A DNA stretch of 50,697 nucleotides from positions 1 through 50,697 of the forward strand of contig CAJTAL010000030.1 in assembly GCA_910574285.1 (NCBI GenBank), read 5' to 3'. Under the pieces are notes generated by a model, which was not told the origin of the DNA, ran no database searches, and was given only the letters and a program-made list of their open reading frames with translations. A program made the position numbers and the translations under genes. This DNA is from Lachnospiraceae bacterium. GTDB lineage: Bacteria > Bacillota > Clostridia > Lachnospirales > Lachnospiraceae. How positions within the stretch are numbered: the first letter of the stretch is position 1; every line of letters begins with the position of its first letter. This document shows, in pieces, positions 1 to 7,462 of the stretch.

Positions 1-151
1 CATGGAGTGAATTCATAAAGGAGCGTTGTTCAGGGGTAATGAGTACAGAAACTGAGACGCCTGAAAATCGGGGGCAGATACCAGTCTGATAAGTCCTCTA
101 TTTTGGCGACGAATTTTTTATAGCGATGGATGACGGTGGGTTATTCATCGC

Positions 152-364
152 TTACTCATTTTCTTCGCGAAGCGCTGTGTTATCAGCTTCAACCGTGTCT
201 AATTCTGTTTTTAGGCGAGAGTTTTCTTTTTGGAGACTTTTCACTTCTGCATTCAGAGTTGCAATTTCTTTGCGGTCACTTTTATGCTCCGCTTCCATGG
301 CGTCTAAGCGAGCCATAACATCCATGAGCTGATTATAGACGCTTTTCCCATAGTTACCACCCAT
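152..364 (-). pseudogene. IS66-like transposase N-terminal fragment (coiled coil)
   Basis: A 70-residue reading frame rich in Glu, Lys, Leu and Asn, ending LREENE, has the heptad character of the N-terminal coiled coil of IS66-type transposases. That region is normally followed by a helix-turn-helix and the DDE catalytic core, but here the frame stops at TAA right after the coil. The sequence on to base 1 is open only in pieces in other frames, for example a stretch reading KKFVAKIEDLSDWYLPPIF near bases 60-125. This looks like a decayed or rearranged element. The IS66 assignment rests on memory of the coil only and is tentative. The gene runs towards the window's left edge, so the rest cannot be seen. 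Confidence 0.45.
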
Positions 365-385
365 TTGAAAACCCCCTTTCCAAAA

Positions 386-540
386 GGGGCTGTCGGGAAA
401 TGACTAGCCCAAAATAGCGAGAGCTGTGGCCAATGTAGTCACAGCTCTCGCTGAACTTTTCCCTAAAATGGAAAAAAGGGGCTATCGGGAAATAAGTAGC
501 CCAGCGCGTTTGAGGCGACTACTTATTTCCCGACAGTCCC
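386..540. repeat. IS end with repeated 25-bp motif and hairpins
   Basis: The 25-base motif GGGGCTGTCGGGAAATGACT+AGCCC at 386-410 recurs with 3 changes at 478-502. An inverted version lies at 519-540 and reads, on the minus strand, GGGACTGTCGGGAAATAAGT+AG. The arms 478-498 and 519-540 form a long hairpin, and 417-428 pairs perfectly with 440-451. The block lies just upstream of the transposase fragment on the minus strand, as expected for the terminal and subterminal repeats of an insertion sequence whose outer end is near base 540. No target duplication can be checked because the other end is outside the window. Confidence 0.5.
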
Positions 541-602
541 TTAATGCAATATCCTATATTACATTCAGAAAATAAAATCGGATTAAAATGTTGTTGAAAT
601 TC

Positions 603-1943
603 TCATGCTAATACAGACAGCCTGTTCGCTCTTATCTGGCAATCATTAAATTTTGAAACATCATAAGCATAAGCATTCCATGAATCTACCAATTTCTGAT
701 AAGACGTCCTCTTGTCAATCCCCTCAGAATAATAAAACTGCCGGTAACAATCTGAATTATCATAAAATCTTTTCCAATAATAATTCATCTTATATCTGTC
801 AATAATTCCATTTTTATCTTCCTTGCTCTTGCTTCTATTCAGAGCATATTCTATACTGGCCAAAATGGTTGCCGAATAATTGCCTTTTTCTTTATAAATT
901 TTCAACATCATCCTGCTAACATCATAGATTTCAGACTTATCATATATAGGTGATCTCTCCTTATCATAATAAGGATCGTCATATAACCTCAGTATCCGAT
1001 TATTTATCTTGTTAATGATATCATCTATACGAGTATTTACGGCACTTGTCATCTTATCCGCAAAATGCTTTGACACCATATTATTCTCAGCAAATAACTG
1101 TGTCTTTAATAAGAGCATTCCTGCATCCAACCCAAAGCTCTCTTCATTTCCAAGGCTGTCAAACAGCCCATCAAATGATAAATCCTGCACAAGACGATTG
1201 GCTAGAGATATTTCTTCCAAACTGTACCGTTCTTCTGACGCACCTGGATCCTGCACCGTATCACAGGCTTTCCTCAGCTCCTGGGCCATATATGCAATAT
1301 CATTCGACAACCATTCATACTCTGTTCCTTTTAGGTGCGCATAATCACTGTTCTGCTGAATGTACTTACTGTATTGCTGAATTTTATTGTTGTATTCAAA
1401 TGCAATGGTGTCATATATTTTTTCTTTCTCACCAACAAATCCATTGCTCTCCAAAAAACCGCCTACATTCTCTGCAAAAACGTCTGCTCGTTGATTCATG
1501 ACCTTAGAAACTGCTGCATCTAATTGATCCATGTGCTCTTCAAGCTCTGTGCCGTTAAAATGAAACTTTAAATGCTCGGACGCGGTTACGTAAGAGGCCG
1601 CAAGTCTGCTCACGATATAATCTAAGTCACCGCCCCATTCAATGTCAAATGCACTTTGAAACCGGAATTCATCCCATGAATATTTTTCTTCATTTAATTG
1701 AGCCAGGAACTCACGTGGCACGTCAGAAATATCATTAATAGGCTTATATTTCTGATCTTTCTCAAAAATTTTAATCGGATTCGCCATCCGGTATCTATAC
1801 AAAAGTGCATTCTCCTTTGTAAGTTCCGTATTGCCTCCATAAAAGGAATGAATCTTTTTATCACCCAACTTAAAGAAACCGTTATGAAGTGCCGGCGGCC
1901 TACCATTTAGATTAACAAACAATGAACTGGTATTTATTTGCAT
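603..1943 (-). CDS. Uncharacterised protein, last gene of the LytTR-linked module
   Basis: This 446-residue protein is not recognised. It has no signal peptide and no clear membrane span. It is rich in Asn, Tyr, Asp and Lys, with helical stretches in the middle and C-terminal half (for example RSKSKEDKNGII). The start is well supported by GGGGAGGT seven bases before ATG. It is the third of three uncharacterised same-strand genes downstream of a GHKL/LytTR pair, with gaps of 259 bases to the 291-residue gene and about 300 bases between the other two. Codon use is more AT-rich than in the housekeeping genes at the right end, consistent with accessory DNA. Its job may be whatever the pair controls, but that is inferred from position only. 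Confidence 0.7.
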   Translation of the reverse strand: MQINTSSLFVNLNGRPPALHNGFFKLGDKKIHSFYGGNTELTKENALLYRYRMANPIKIFEKDQKYKPINDISDVPREFLAQLNEEKYSWDEFRFQSAFDIEWGGDLDYIVSRLAASYVTASEHLKFHFNGTELEEHMDQLDAAVSKVMNQRADVFAENVGGFLESNGFVGEKEKIYDTIAFEYNNKIQQYSKYIQQNSDYAHLKGTEYEWLSNDIAYMAQELRKACDTVQDPGASEERYSLEEISLANRLVQDLSFDGLFDSLGNEESFGLDAGMLLLKTQLFAENNMVSKHFADKMTSAVNTRIDDIINKINNRILRLYDDPYYDKERSPIYDKSEIYDVSRMMLKIYKEKGNYSATILASIEYALNRSKSKEDKNGIIDRYKMNYYWKRFYDNSDCYRQFYYSEGIDKRTSYQKLVDSWNAYAYDVSKFNDCQIRANRLSVLA

Positions 1944-2202
1944 TACATGACCTCCCCGAATAGTGCTTTACAGTATTTCGACCACTTTTAACTTGCACTT
2001 AATATTTAGTTAGAATTAAGATTTTGCCAAATAGTCATAAATATCCTTGAATTCTGCTTAAGAACCTGCCCTCCTGAGGAAAAAAAGACAGTAAGCGTGA
2101 CAAGTTACGCCGAGGCTTTTACACTTGTGCTATCGGAAAACCAGACCAGTGAAACACTCTTGCAAACCATCATAACTATAAAGTATTTTTCCGCATACAA
2201 AT

Positions 2203-3078
2203 TTATTTATATACTCTTCCCTGTTCAATCCACTTTAATCTCGCATCCATAAGCATCCTATATATCGGCACATTCTTAGGGCGTTCATATTTCTCTTTAA
2301 TTTCTTTCAGTTCACGTTCCTGCGTTATACTTTCTTTTGTCTCCAATTCCTGGATTATATTTCGATTATGCCTTTCCTCCGCTATCTTCTTCAATTCTTC
2401 CATTGTCTTTAATACGCTTGGAGATACTCTGTCAATCATAATTGCATAATTCACAGCATCTTCAATATCCCTCGCATGCTTTTCAAAAGCTTGATCTAAT
2501 GTAGCAAGTTCTTCTTCCATCGTGAGTTTTCTATAACGTTCAATTCTTCCATTATTCATAAATTCTATCCCGTTAAAGTCATCACCTATACTATTATCTT
2601 TTATCCATACCTCTCTGGTGCCATCATTATATCCATCTATAATCTTATTATACATATATGCATATGCATTCATCATATTTCTGACATGACCGTTTATATC
2701 TAAAAAATCTGCTTCTTTTGATTGTAAATCTTCATACATTTTCCGCAAATCTTTAGATATAATCTCCGTACTATCGCATGTCGTTAATGTATTGACATTA
2801 AGATGAGACTGAATGTAATCATACACTTCCTGCTCCTCTTGCGGCATTGGCATATAATTTTGTACGTTTTCTCCCTTATGTAAATTTCCTTTAATATAAT
2901 CAAGACCCTCTTGCGAAATATGAACCTTGTCTTTTGAAACTTGATTAGCAAATATCGTTAACTCATGTATTTTTCCCATGATATTTGAGTTTCTCTTAGT
3001 CCCAGGTTTCTGCAAACTTCCATTACATTTTTGATTCAAGTCTGCAAAGATATTATCATAATTCCCATATACCTTCAT
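2203..3078 (-). CDS. Uncharacterised protein, mostly helical
   Basis: This 291-residue protein has no signal peptide or membrane span. The N-terminal 30 residues are polar and look flexible. The body is predicted to be helical, with a charged coiled-coil stretch near residues 220-265 (the ELKKIAEERHNRN and QERELKEIKEKYE regions). The start is supported by GGAAAGG upstream of ATG. It lies between two other uncharacterised genes in the same direction and may be co-transcribed from the promoter near 3830. The short, polar N-termini of these three proteins resemble those of proteins found near flagellar or export genes in some Clostridia, but no such gene is in the window, so this is only a lead. 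Confidence 0.7.
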   Translation of the reverse strand: MKVYGNYDNIFADLNQKCNGSLQKPGTKRNSNIMGKIHELTIFANQVSKDKVHISQEGLDYIKGNLHKGENVQNYMPMPQEEQEVYDYIQSHLNVNTLTTCDSTEIISKDLRKMYEDLQSKEADFLDINGHVRNMMNAYAYMYNKIIDGYNDGTREVWIKDNSIGDDFNGIEFMNNGRIERYRKLTMEEELATLDQAFEKHARDIEDAVNYAIMIDRVSPSVLKTMEELKKIAEERHNRNIIQELETKESITQERELKEIKEKYERPKNVPIYRMLMDARLKWIEQGRVYK

Positions 3079-3102
3079 TTAATATTCTTCCTTTCCTATT
3101 TT

Positions 3103-3352
3103 TTATTTATAGAAAAAGTGTAGTGTATATGGATAAACAATTGTAATACTATTACCACCTACGGCAAACTGATAAAAGTAATTAAACTCTACAATATCAA
3201 TTAACTTCCCTGTATCTGGATCAATCGCAACTGAAACTGTATTCATCGACTTAGAAAAAATTGTTTTCTGCATATGCACCACTATTGTTATAAACTATAA
3301 AGTCATTTTCTGCGATATAATGATAATTGTATTTACTTAATTTATATTTCAA
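3103..3352 (-). pseudogene. Small frameshifted gene in the uncharacterised module
   Basis: Two adjacent minus-strand frames together look like one gene of about 80-90 residues. The upstream frame (3251-3352, possible TTG start after AAAAGGA) reads LKYKLSKYNYHYIAENDF and then SGAYAENNFF before TAA. The downstream frame (3103-3273) reads MQKTIFSKSMNTVSVAIDPD and ends LHFFYK. The second ATG has no ribosome binding site. Removing one base in the AAAA or TTTTTT run near 3255-3268 would join the frames with a sensible sequence. Either the gene is broken or a homopolymer was miscalled. Function unknown. Confidence 0.4.
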
Positions 3353-3379
3353 AACAATCTTATCCTTTTCTTAACTTCT

Positions 3380-3805
3380 TCAATCAAGATCATCATATTC
3401 TACTTTATATCCTTTATCATTATCATTTACAACTCTGTAGCAACCTGGTGATTCTTCATATCCTTTTTGTCTAAATGTATCAAAAGCTCCTTGAATGATA
3501 GACCTTTCCTCCAACTGTTTTTCATCAATTGGCACTTTTTTTATTGCTTCCTGTTTGGTTGTCTTAATCTCAGTAGTGATTTCTTCTAACTTCTTTTCCA
3601 ATAATTTAATATTCTCTTCTGATGTCTCTCCATTACCAGAAGTTCCTTTCATCAATAATAATGAATTTTGTATCGATTGTTTTTCTGATTCTAAAGCTTT
3701 TTGATTTTTCTCTTCTGCTTTATCTAAACTTAAAGGTTTTGCTCGTTTGTTATTTTTCATCATCGTTAATGGATTGATATAATTAGGTCTTATATTGTTA
3801 ATCAT
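3380..3805 (-). CDS. Small helical protein, possibly FlxA-like
   Basis: A 141-residue protein with a basic N-terminus (MINNIRPNYINPLTMMKNNK) and a long charged helix at about residues 27-95 that is likely to form a coiled coil. It has no Cys-rich motif or membrane span. The pattern of a Gln/Leu helix, then a Gly/Asn/Thr linker, then LLEKKLEEI, is reminiscent of FlxA-like proteins, but this is a weak match from memory. The start is well supported by GGAGG seven to eight bases before ATG. It is the first gene after the promoter at 3830-3859 with LytTR-type boxes, so it is the best candidate for a direct target of the adjacent response regulator. Confidence 0.6.
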   Translation of the reverse strand: MINNIRPNYINPLTMMKNNKRAKPLSLDKAEEKNQKALESEKQSIQNSLLLMKGTSGNGETSEENIKLLEKKLEEITTEIKTTKQEAIKKVPIDEKQLEERSIIQGAFDTFRQKGYEESPGCYRVVNDNDKGYKVEYDDLD

Positions 3806-3829
3806 TGAATTTTACCTCCATTTTTGCTT

Positions 3830-3899
3830 AGTATATCGGATTCAACTTTACTTTTACAAGCCTAATTTCGCAAACGGTCATTTTACGTTCGTAAACGGC
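3830..3899 (-). promoter_or_regulatory. Promoter with two LytTR-type direct repeats
   Basis: On the minus strand, GCCGTTTAC (3891-3899) and ACCGTTTGC (3870-3878) are 9-base direct repeats separated by exactly 12 bases, a 21-base period. That is the known layout of LytTR (AgrA/ComE-type) binding sites with a GTT core. Downstream are TTGTAA (3854-3859), an 18-base spacer and TATACT (3830-3835). The boxes sit just upstream of the -35 element and overlap the 3' end of the kinase reading frame, with the 141-residue gene starting at 3805. This places an activator site exactly where a LytTR regulator would drive the uncharacterised module. Binding by the neighbouring regulator is inferred. Confidence 0.6.
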
Positions 3900-5181
3900 A
3901 GCAAACATAATAATATTGACAGTCTGAAGCAATTTTCACTTGTTTCTATTTCCATTGTTCCTTCATATTTTTCAACAATGCGCTTAATGTTTTCCAAACC
4001 AGTTCCATATTCGAATGTATAATTATCTGGAATCATCGTATTTGTTACTTCCACAATTAAAAAACGATGCCTTTTACGCACAGTGATTACTATTTCAGGC
4101 CGGACGTTCTTTTCTTTTATACACGCTTGTATCGCATTGTCAATTGCATTTGCCAATATAATACACAAATCCATATCTTCTACAGAACAGTCTTCTAAAG
4201 CCTGTATATCTTGTTTCACTTCAATATTATTTAATTTCGCAAAATTAATCTTTTCATTTAAAAGAATATCTACAATTGGATTCCCAGTTTCAATACCAAT
4301 AAGCAATTTATCAGATGTTTCATGTAATTTGTTAAAATACTCTTCAGCCTCATTATACTTTTTTTCATGAATCAATCCAGATAAAACTAAAAAATGATTA
4401 TCTATATCATGCTGAAACATACGATACTGTTCATTTCTTTTTTTGCTTCTTCCATATAAATATACTGCTTCTTTATTTGATCCTGTAGCCTCTTTTTTTC
4501 TGTTTCTTCTATGGATAATGTAACAATCTTACTAACTAATCTCAAAATAATAAAAAAAATAACACATGCACCCAAAATCCATACTAAAGCCCATAGATCT
4601 GACTGATCCTTAAAAGACTGATTCATCCACATGTCCAGTCCAAGTCCACTACGGATTACCCATACAATAAATATACAAGGCAGAAGCAGTGTATATAGAT
4701 AGGATGATATTTTTTGTTTCCCTGTATAGGCATACTTTTTAGTAATAAGTTGCAATGTCATAATAAATAAAAGAGCTAGCGTCCCTGATACAAGCATCTG
4801 TATTACGATTCCCATGTACTCTCCAACAGTCTGCTTTACTAACCAACGCATAAAAATTGTCTGAAATCCCTCCATAAAAGTAGAAAGCGTCAAAACAATC
4901 ATTGTTGGAGCAATTGTATCTATCCATTTCATATTTAACAAGAACTTACAAAAACAAAATATAAGTCCCATATGCAAAATCAATCTGAATATACCTATAC
5001 TATGGCAGTACATCACTAAAAATGTAAGCATATCACTTAACAAAACATATGGTATCATATACTTTTTACCTCTTATCCCCGTAAAACTTCGTATAAAATT
5101 AAATTCTGCAGTATAAAGCCAACCGTTAATAAATAACCACCAAATATAAAATCCTATGAGAAAAATTTGTAAATAGCCCAT
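3878..5181 (-). pseudogene. AgrC-like GHKL sensor histidine kinase split by a frameshift
   Basis: The first frame (4402-5181, 259 residues) encodes about six membrane spans and the start of the coiled coil. It then stops at TAG. The second frame (3878-4420, 180 residues) encodes the phosphoacceptor region FQHDIDNHF, the ATPase N box (ANAIDNAIQA) and the G box (YGTGLENIKRIV). The join is in a run of 7 A on the coding strand. One extra A gives the expected EEAKKRNEQYRMFQHDID and restores a kinase of about 430 residues, the usual length. Possible explanations are a real frameshift, a phase-variable tract, -1 slippage on A7, or a miscalled homopolymer. The kinase lies 17 bases after the LytTR regulator gene and would be its partner. 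No agrB or agrD gene is visible. Confidence 0.75.
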
Positions 5182-5198
5182 TATATTATCTCCTTTTT

Positions 5199-5879
5199 TT
5201 AAAATTTCAATAGTTTTTGCATAAACTCTGTTTGTTTTCGCCTCGAAACCAATATTCTATCTCCACTTGAGATAATTGCTACTCCTTCTTCCCGTCCTAT
5301 CACACACCTCATATTTATAATGTAACTTCTATGACAACGGAAGAAGCCTCCATCCAATTCATTCTCTAACATATCCAATGATCCTGGATAATCATAAGTA
5401 TCTTGCGTCGTATGGATGAGTACTTGATGGTTAAATACTTCACAATATAAAATATCATGTATATCAATTATTCTCGTTTTTCCTGTCTTCATAAGTGTCA
5501 GCATTTTATGATCTATTTGTTCCAATCGGCCTATCGCTCTATCCAACGCTAAATAAAGCCGTTCATCTGAAACAGGTTTTATTAAATAGTGTACGGCATC
5601 CACATCAAATGCATCCAAAGCATACTTTTCGTAAAAAGTAATAAAAATAATACAACTTTTATGATAGAGCTGTTTTGCAACCTCAATCCCACTTAAACCA
5701 GGAAGCATCATATCTAAAAGAACAATATCATGGGTGCCCTTTTCCATTAATAAGTCTTCACCAGACATATATGTCTTTACATTTGCAATCAACTGTTTCT
5801 GTTTTATATATGTCTCTACTTTTTTATGTAATTCTTCTAATATGTATTTTTCATCTTCACATACAGCTATCCTATACAT
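5199..5879 (-). CDS. LytTR-family response regulator (AgrA-like)
   Basis: This 226-residue regulator has an N-terminal receiver domain with acidic pocket CEDE, phosphoacceptor Asp56 in LLDMMLPGLSG, and LIKP near residue 100. The C-terminal LytTR DNA-binding domain spans about residues 125-226 and contains the typical FFRCHRSYIIN motif. It is the right length for AgrA/ComE-type regulators. The start follows GAAGGGG. The gene is the first of the pair with the downstream GHKL kinase. Direct repeats of the LytTR type occur before the next genes (3870-3899), so it probably activates them. The signal is unknown. Confidence 0.9.
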   Translation of the reverse strand: MYRIAVCEDEKYILEELHKKVETYIKQKQLIANVKTYMSGEDLLMEKGTHDIVLLDMMLPGLSGIEVAKQLYHKSCIIFITFYEKYALDAFDVDAVHYLIKPVSDERLYLALDRAIGRLEQIDHKMLTLMKTGKTRIIDIHDILYCEVFNHQVLIHTTQDTYDYPGSLDMLENELDGGFFRCHRSYIINMRCVIGREEGVAIISSGDRILVSRRKQTEFMQKLLKF

Positions 5880-5924
5880 TTTTTCCCCTTCTAATTTTAT
5901 AAAACACCAACAAATTATATATAA

Positions 5925-6117
5925 TTATAATCTTTTACCATGACAGCGATTAAATTTATCTCTCAAATCTTCCACCATTGAATACATTGACAAATTAACA
6001 TCTTGGTCCATAAAAAAGCACATCCCTGTTCATTGCCCAAAAATCTTCAATGAGATTCTGAAATTTCTCTAATGAGCGATGACAAGGGCATGTTCCATGA
6101 AATATTAATATTGTCAT
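5925..6117 (-). pseudogene. Small ORF pair joined by a homopolymer frameshift
   Basis: This is the main content of the stretch between 5880 and 6303. One frame (5995-6117) gives 40 residues, starting MTILIFHGTCPCHRSLEKFQ, and another (5925-6011) gives 28 residues, starting MDQDVNLSMYSMVEDLRDKF. Removing one base from the six-T run (coding strand, 6012-6017) joins them into a 63-residue protein ending FNRCHGKRL. There is no clear ribosome binding site. A role as a pheromone precursor was considered because of its place before the regulator, but the sequence lacks AgrD features. Function unknown, and it may be non-coding. No further gene is seen in 6118-6303. Confidence 0.3.
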
Positions 6118-6303
6118 TATGCTAAATCAGTCCGATTTACATCTAACTTTAGAACCTTTGATTTTAAAGACAAATTATTTTAATGAAGTCCGAGATATAT
6201 TTCAAAATATCACTATCCTTTCATTAAATCAAGTCATTATTTTTATTAGGTGAAGTTTATATATATGACATTAGGATCTTTTTTAACACCATCTTTTTAA
6301 GCA

Positions 6304-6549
6304 CTACAAAGAGTATATCTTACCCGTCCCCATTTCATTCAGTATAAATTTGTACATTGTAAGAAGCGGTGAATAATTTATTTTAACCGTGAAAAAATCC
6401 AAATCTGCGCTTTCATTCCGCAAGATCCCCATCTGCCTGGCACACTGCTCATGAGTCTTCTTCTCATGGTCGATCAGACGGACTGCCTCAAATTCATTCA
6501 CTGTCAGCAGAACCTGCTCCCTTCCTGGTTTATCGGGAATCAGCAACAA
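6304..6549 (-). pseudogene. Remnant of a DUF134 DNA-binding protein
   Basis: The 81-residue frame begins at a TTG. Its first half matches the core of DUF134 proteins (a valine-rich strand, then NEFEAVRLIDHEKKTHEQCA, normally followed by a helix-turn-helix). The N-terminal Arg/Pro/Cys-rich part and the whole C-terminal half are missing. After RQMGI the sequence no longer resembles the family. DUF134 genes in Clostridia often lie beside ferredoxin and NifX-like genes, which agrees with the divergent iron-sulfur operon here. It is best read as a decayed gene, not a functional short form. Confidence 0.55.
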
Positions 6550-6591
6550 TGTGACTTCGTCACAGAATCAAACAGTTTCTCACTGTATAAT
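6550..6591 (+). promoter_or_regulatory. CRP/FNR-type palindrome and -10 box before the ferredoxin operon
   Basis: TGTGACTTCGTCACA at 6550-6564 is a perfect inverted repeat (TGTGAC-N3-GTCACA). A TATAAT box lies at 6586-6591. With a start site near 6598, the palindrome is centred near -41, the class II activator position. No TTGACA-like -35 is present at the right distance, which fits activator dependence. The half-site GTGA is that of CRP-type proteins. The likely regulator could be the Crp/Fnr protein at 27331-28005, which has matching recognition residues, but this is inferred. Confidence 0.55.
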
Positions 6592-6616
6592 AAAGAAAAA
6601 CAAAAGGAGTTTTACC

Positions 6617-6811
6617 ATGGCAAAAAAGAAAGCGGCTGTCAGCATCCGGGAATGCGTTGCCTGCGGATGCTGCATAAAAGTCTGTCCACGAAACACGATC
6701 ACCGTTCCCAACGGCATCCATGCGGTCATCAACAGGGAATTATGCATAGGATGCGGGAAATGCGTAAAGGAATGTCCCGCAAGTATTATCTCATTGGAGG
6801 TGACAGAATAA
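6617..6811 (+). CDS. Two [4Fe-4S] cluster ferredoxin
   Basis: A 64-residue ferredoxin with two CxxCxxC...CP clusters, CVACGCCIKVCP and CIGCGKCVKECP, each able to bind a [4Fe-4S] centre. It is a soluble electron carrier. The start at 6617 is chosen because AAAGGAG precedes it at good spacing. A longer frame from 6551 would start inside the operator. The stop overlaps the next start by one base (TAATG), so the two genes are translationally coupled. The partner is the membrane polyferredoxin that follows, suggesting electron transfer to or from a membrane-bound iron-sulfur protein. Confidence 0.9.
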   Translation: MAKKKAAVSIRECVACGCCIKVCPRNTITVPNGIHAVINRELCIGCGKCVKECPASIISLEVTE

Positions 6812-7404
6812 TGAAAAGAAAAAAGAAATGGTATGATTACCTTTGGATTGCCTCACTGACCTACCTGATCCTTGGATTTTTTAATATCCTCTTTGCATGG
6901 CTGGGTCTTTTCTGCTTTTTTATCCCCCTTGCCATAGCGGTTATAAAAGGCAATAAGGCATACTGCAACAAATATTGCGGCAGAGGCCAGCTATTTTCCC
7001 TGGTCGGCGGCAGGTTCGGGCTGTCACGGAAAAAGGATATCCCCGGCTGGATAAGATCGGGTTATTTCCGATATGGATTTTTGATATTCTTCTTTGTAAT
7101 GTTCTTCCTTATGCTGTGGAACACCTGGCTGGTCTTCGCCGGGGCAAAAAATCTTGGTGCCGTAGTAACACTGCTGTGGACATTCAAACTCCCATGGCAC
7201 TGGGCATACCATGGCACCCTGTTCTCTGACGGTGTCGCCCAGTTTGCTTTCGGCTTCTACAGCGTGATGCTCACCTCCACCGTACTGGGATTCCTGACCA
7301 TGGCCTTATTCAAACCCCGCTCCTGGTGCGTATACTGCCCCATGGGAACAATGACACAGCTTATATGCAAAGCAAAAAACGTGACTACGTCACAGAAACA
7401 GTAA
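6811..7404 (+). CDS. NapH/NosR-like membrane 4Fe-4S protein
   Basis: A 197-residue membrane protein with about four spans (near residues 10-45, 82-105, 115-135 and 150-172). Cys pairs occur in CNKYCGRGQ on the loop after the first spans and in CVYCPMG at the C-terminus. This CxxxCG...CxxCP arrangement is typical of the NapH/NosR/RdxA-type polyferredoxin family (Fer4_5), which carries electrons across or at the membrane. The start overlaps the ferredoxin stop. The C-terminal end carries a second GTGAC-N3-GTCAC palindrome. The terminal acceptor is not encoded nearby. Confidence 0.8.
   Translation: MKRKKKWYDYLWIASLTYLILGFFNILFAWLGLFCFFIPLAIAVIKGNKAYCNKYCGRGQLFSLVGGRFGLSRKKDIPGWIRSGYFRYGFLIFFFVMFFLMLWNTWLVFAGAKNLGAVVTLLWTFKLPWHWAYHGTLFSDGVAQFAFGFYSVMLTSTVLGFLTMALFKPRSWCVYCPMGTMTQLICKAKNVTTSQKQ
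7381..7393. promoter_or_regulatory. Second GTGAC-N3-GTCAC palindrome at the operon end
   Basis: GTGACTACGTCAC is a perfect 5-3-5 inverted repeat inside the last codons of the membrane iron-sulfur gene. Its flank, CACAGAAACAG, resembles the flank of the first palindrome (CACAGAATCAAACAG), so the two copies behave like direct repeats of about 22 bases bracketing the operon. It could be a regulator site, or a footprint of duplication. Confidence 0.4.
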
Positions 7405-7409
7405 TATAC

Positions 7410-7450
7410 AAGCTGGCAAACTTTTAAAATCATAGTTTACCAGCTTTTTT
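7410..7450 (+). terminator. Bidirectional intrinsic terminator
   Basis: The stem AAGCTGG-C-AAACT (7410-7422) pairs with AGTTT-A-CCAGCTT (7434-7446) and is followed by a T run. It ends the iron-sulfur operon and can also serve the convergent hydrolase gene, since the minus strand gives an A/T-rich tail too. Confidence 0.8.
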
Positions 7451-7462
7451 ATTCAAGTACAT

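Noticed and set aside
1944-2202. Possible riboswitch or small gene between the two largest uncharacterised genes
   Set aside because: Minus-strand frames have several stops and no convincing structure or known riboswitch motif was seen.
5925-6117. A pheromone precursor (AgrD-like) gene upstream of the LytTR regulator
   Set aside because: The peptide lacks the amphipathic leader, cyclisation Cys/Ser context and acidic tail of AgrD, and no AgrB is encoded.
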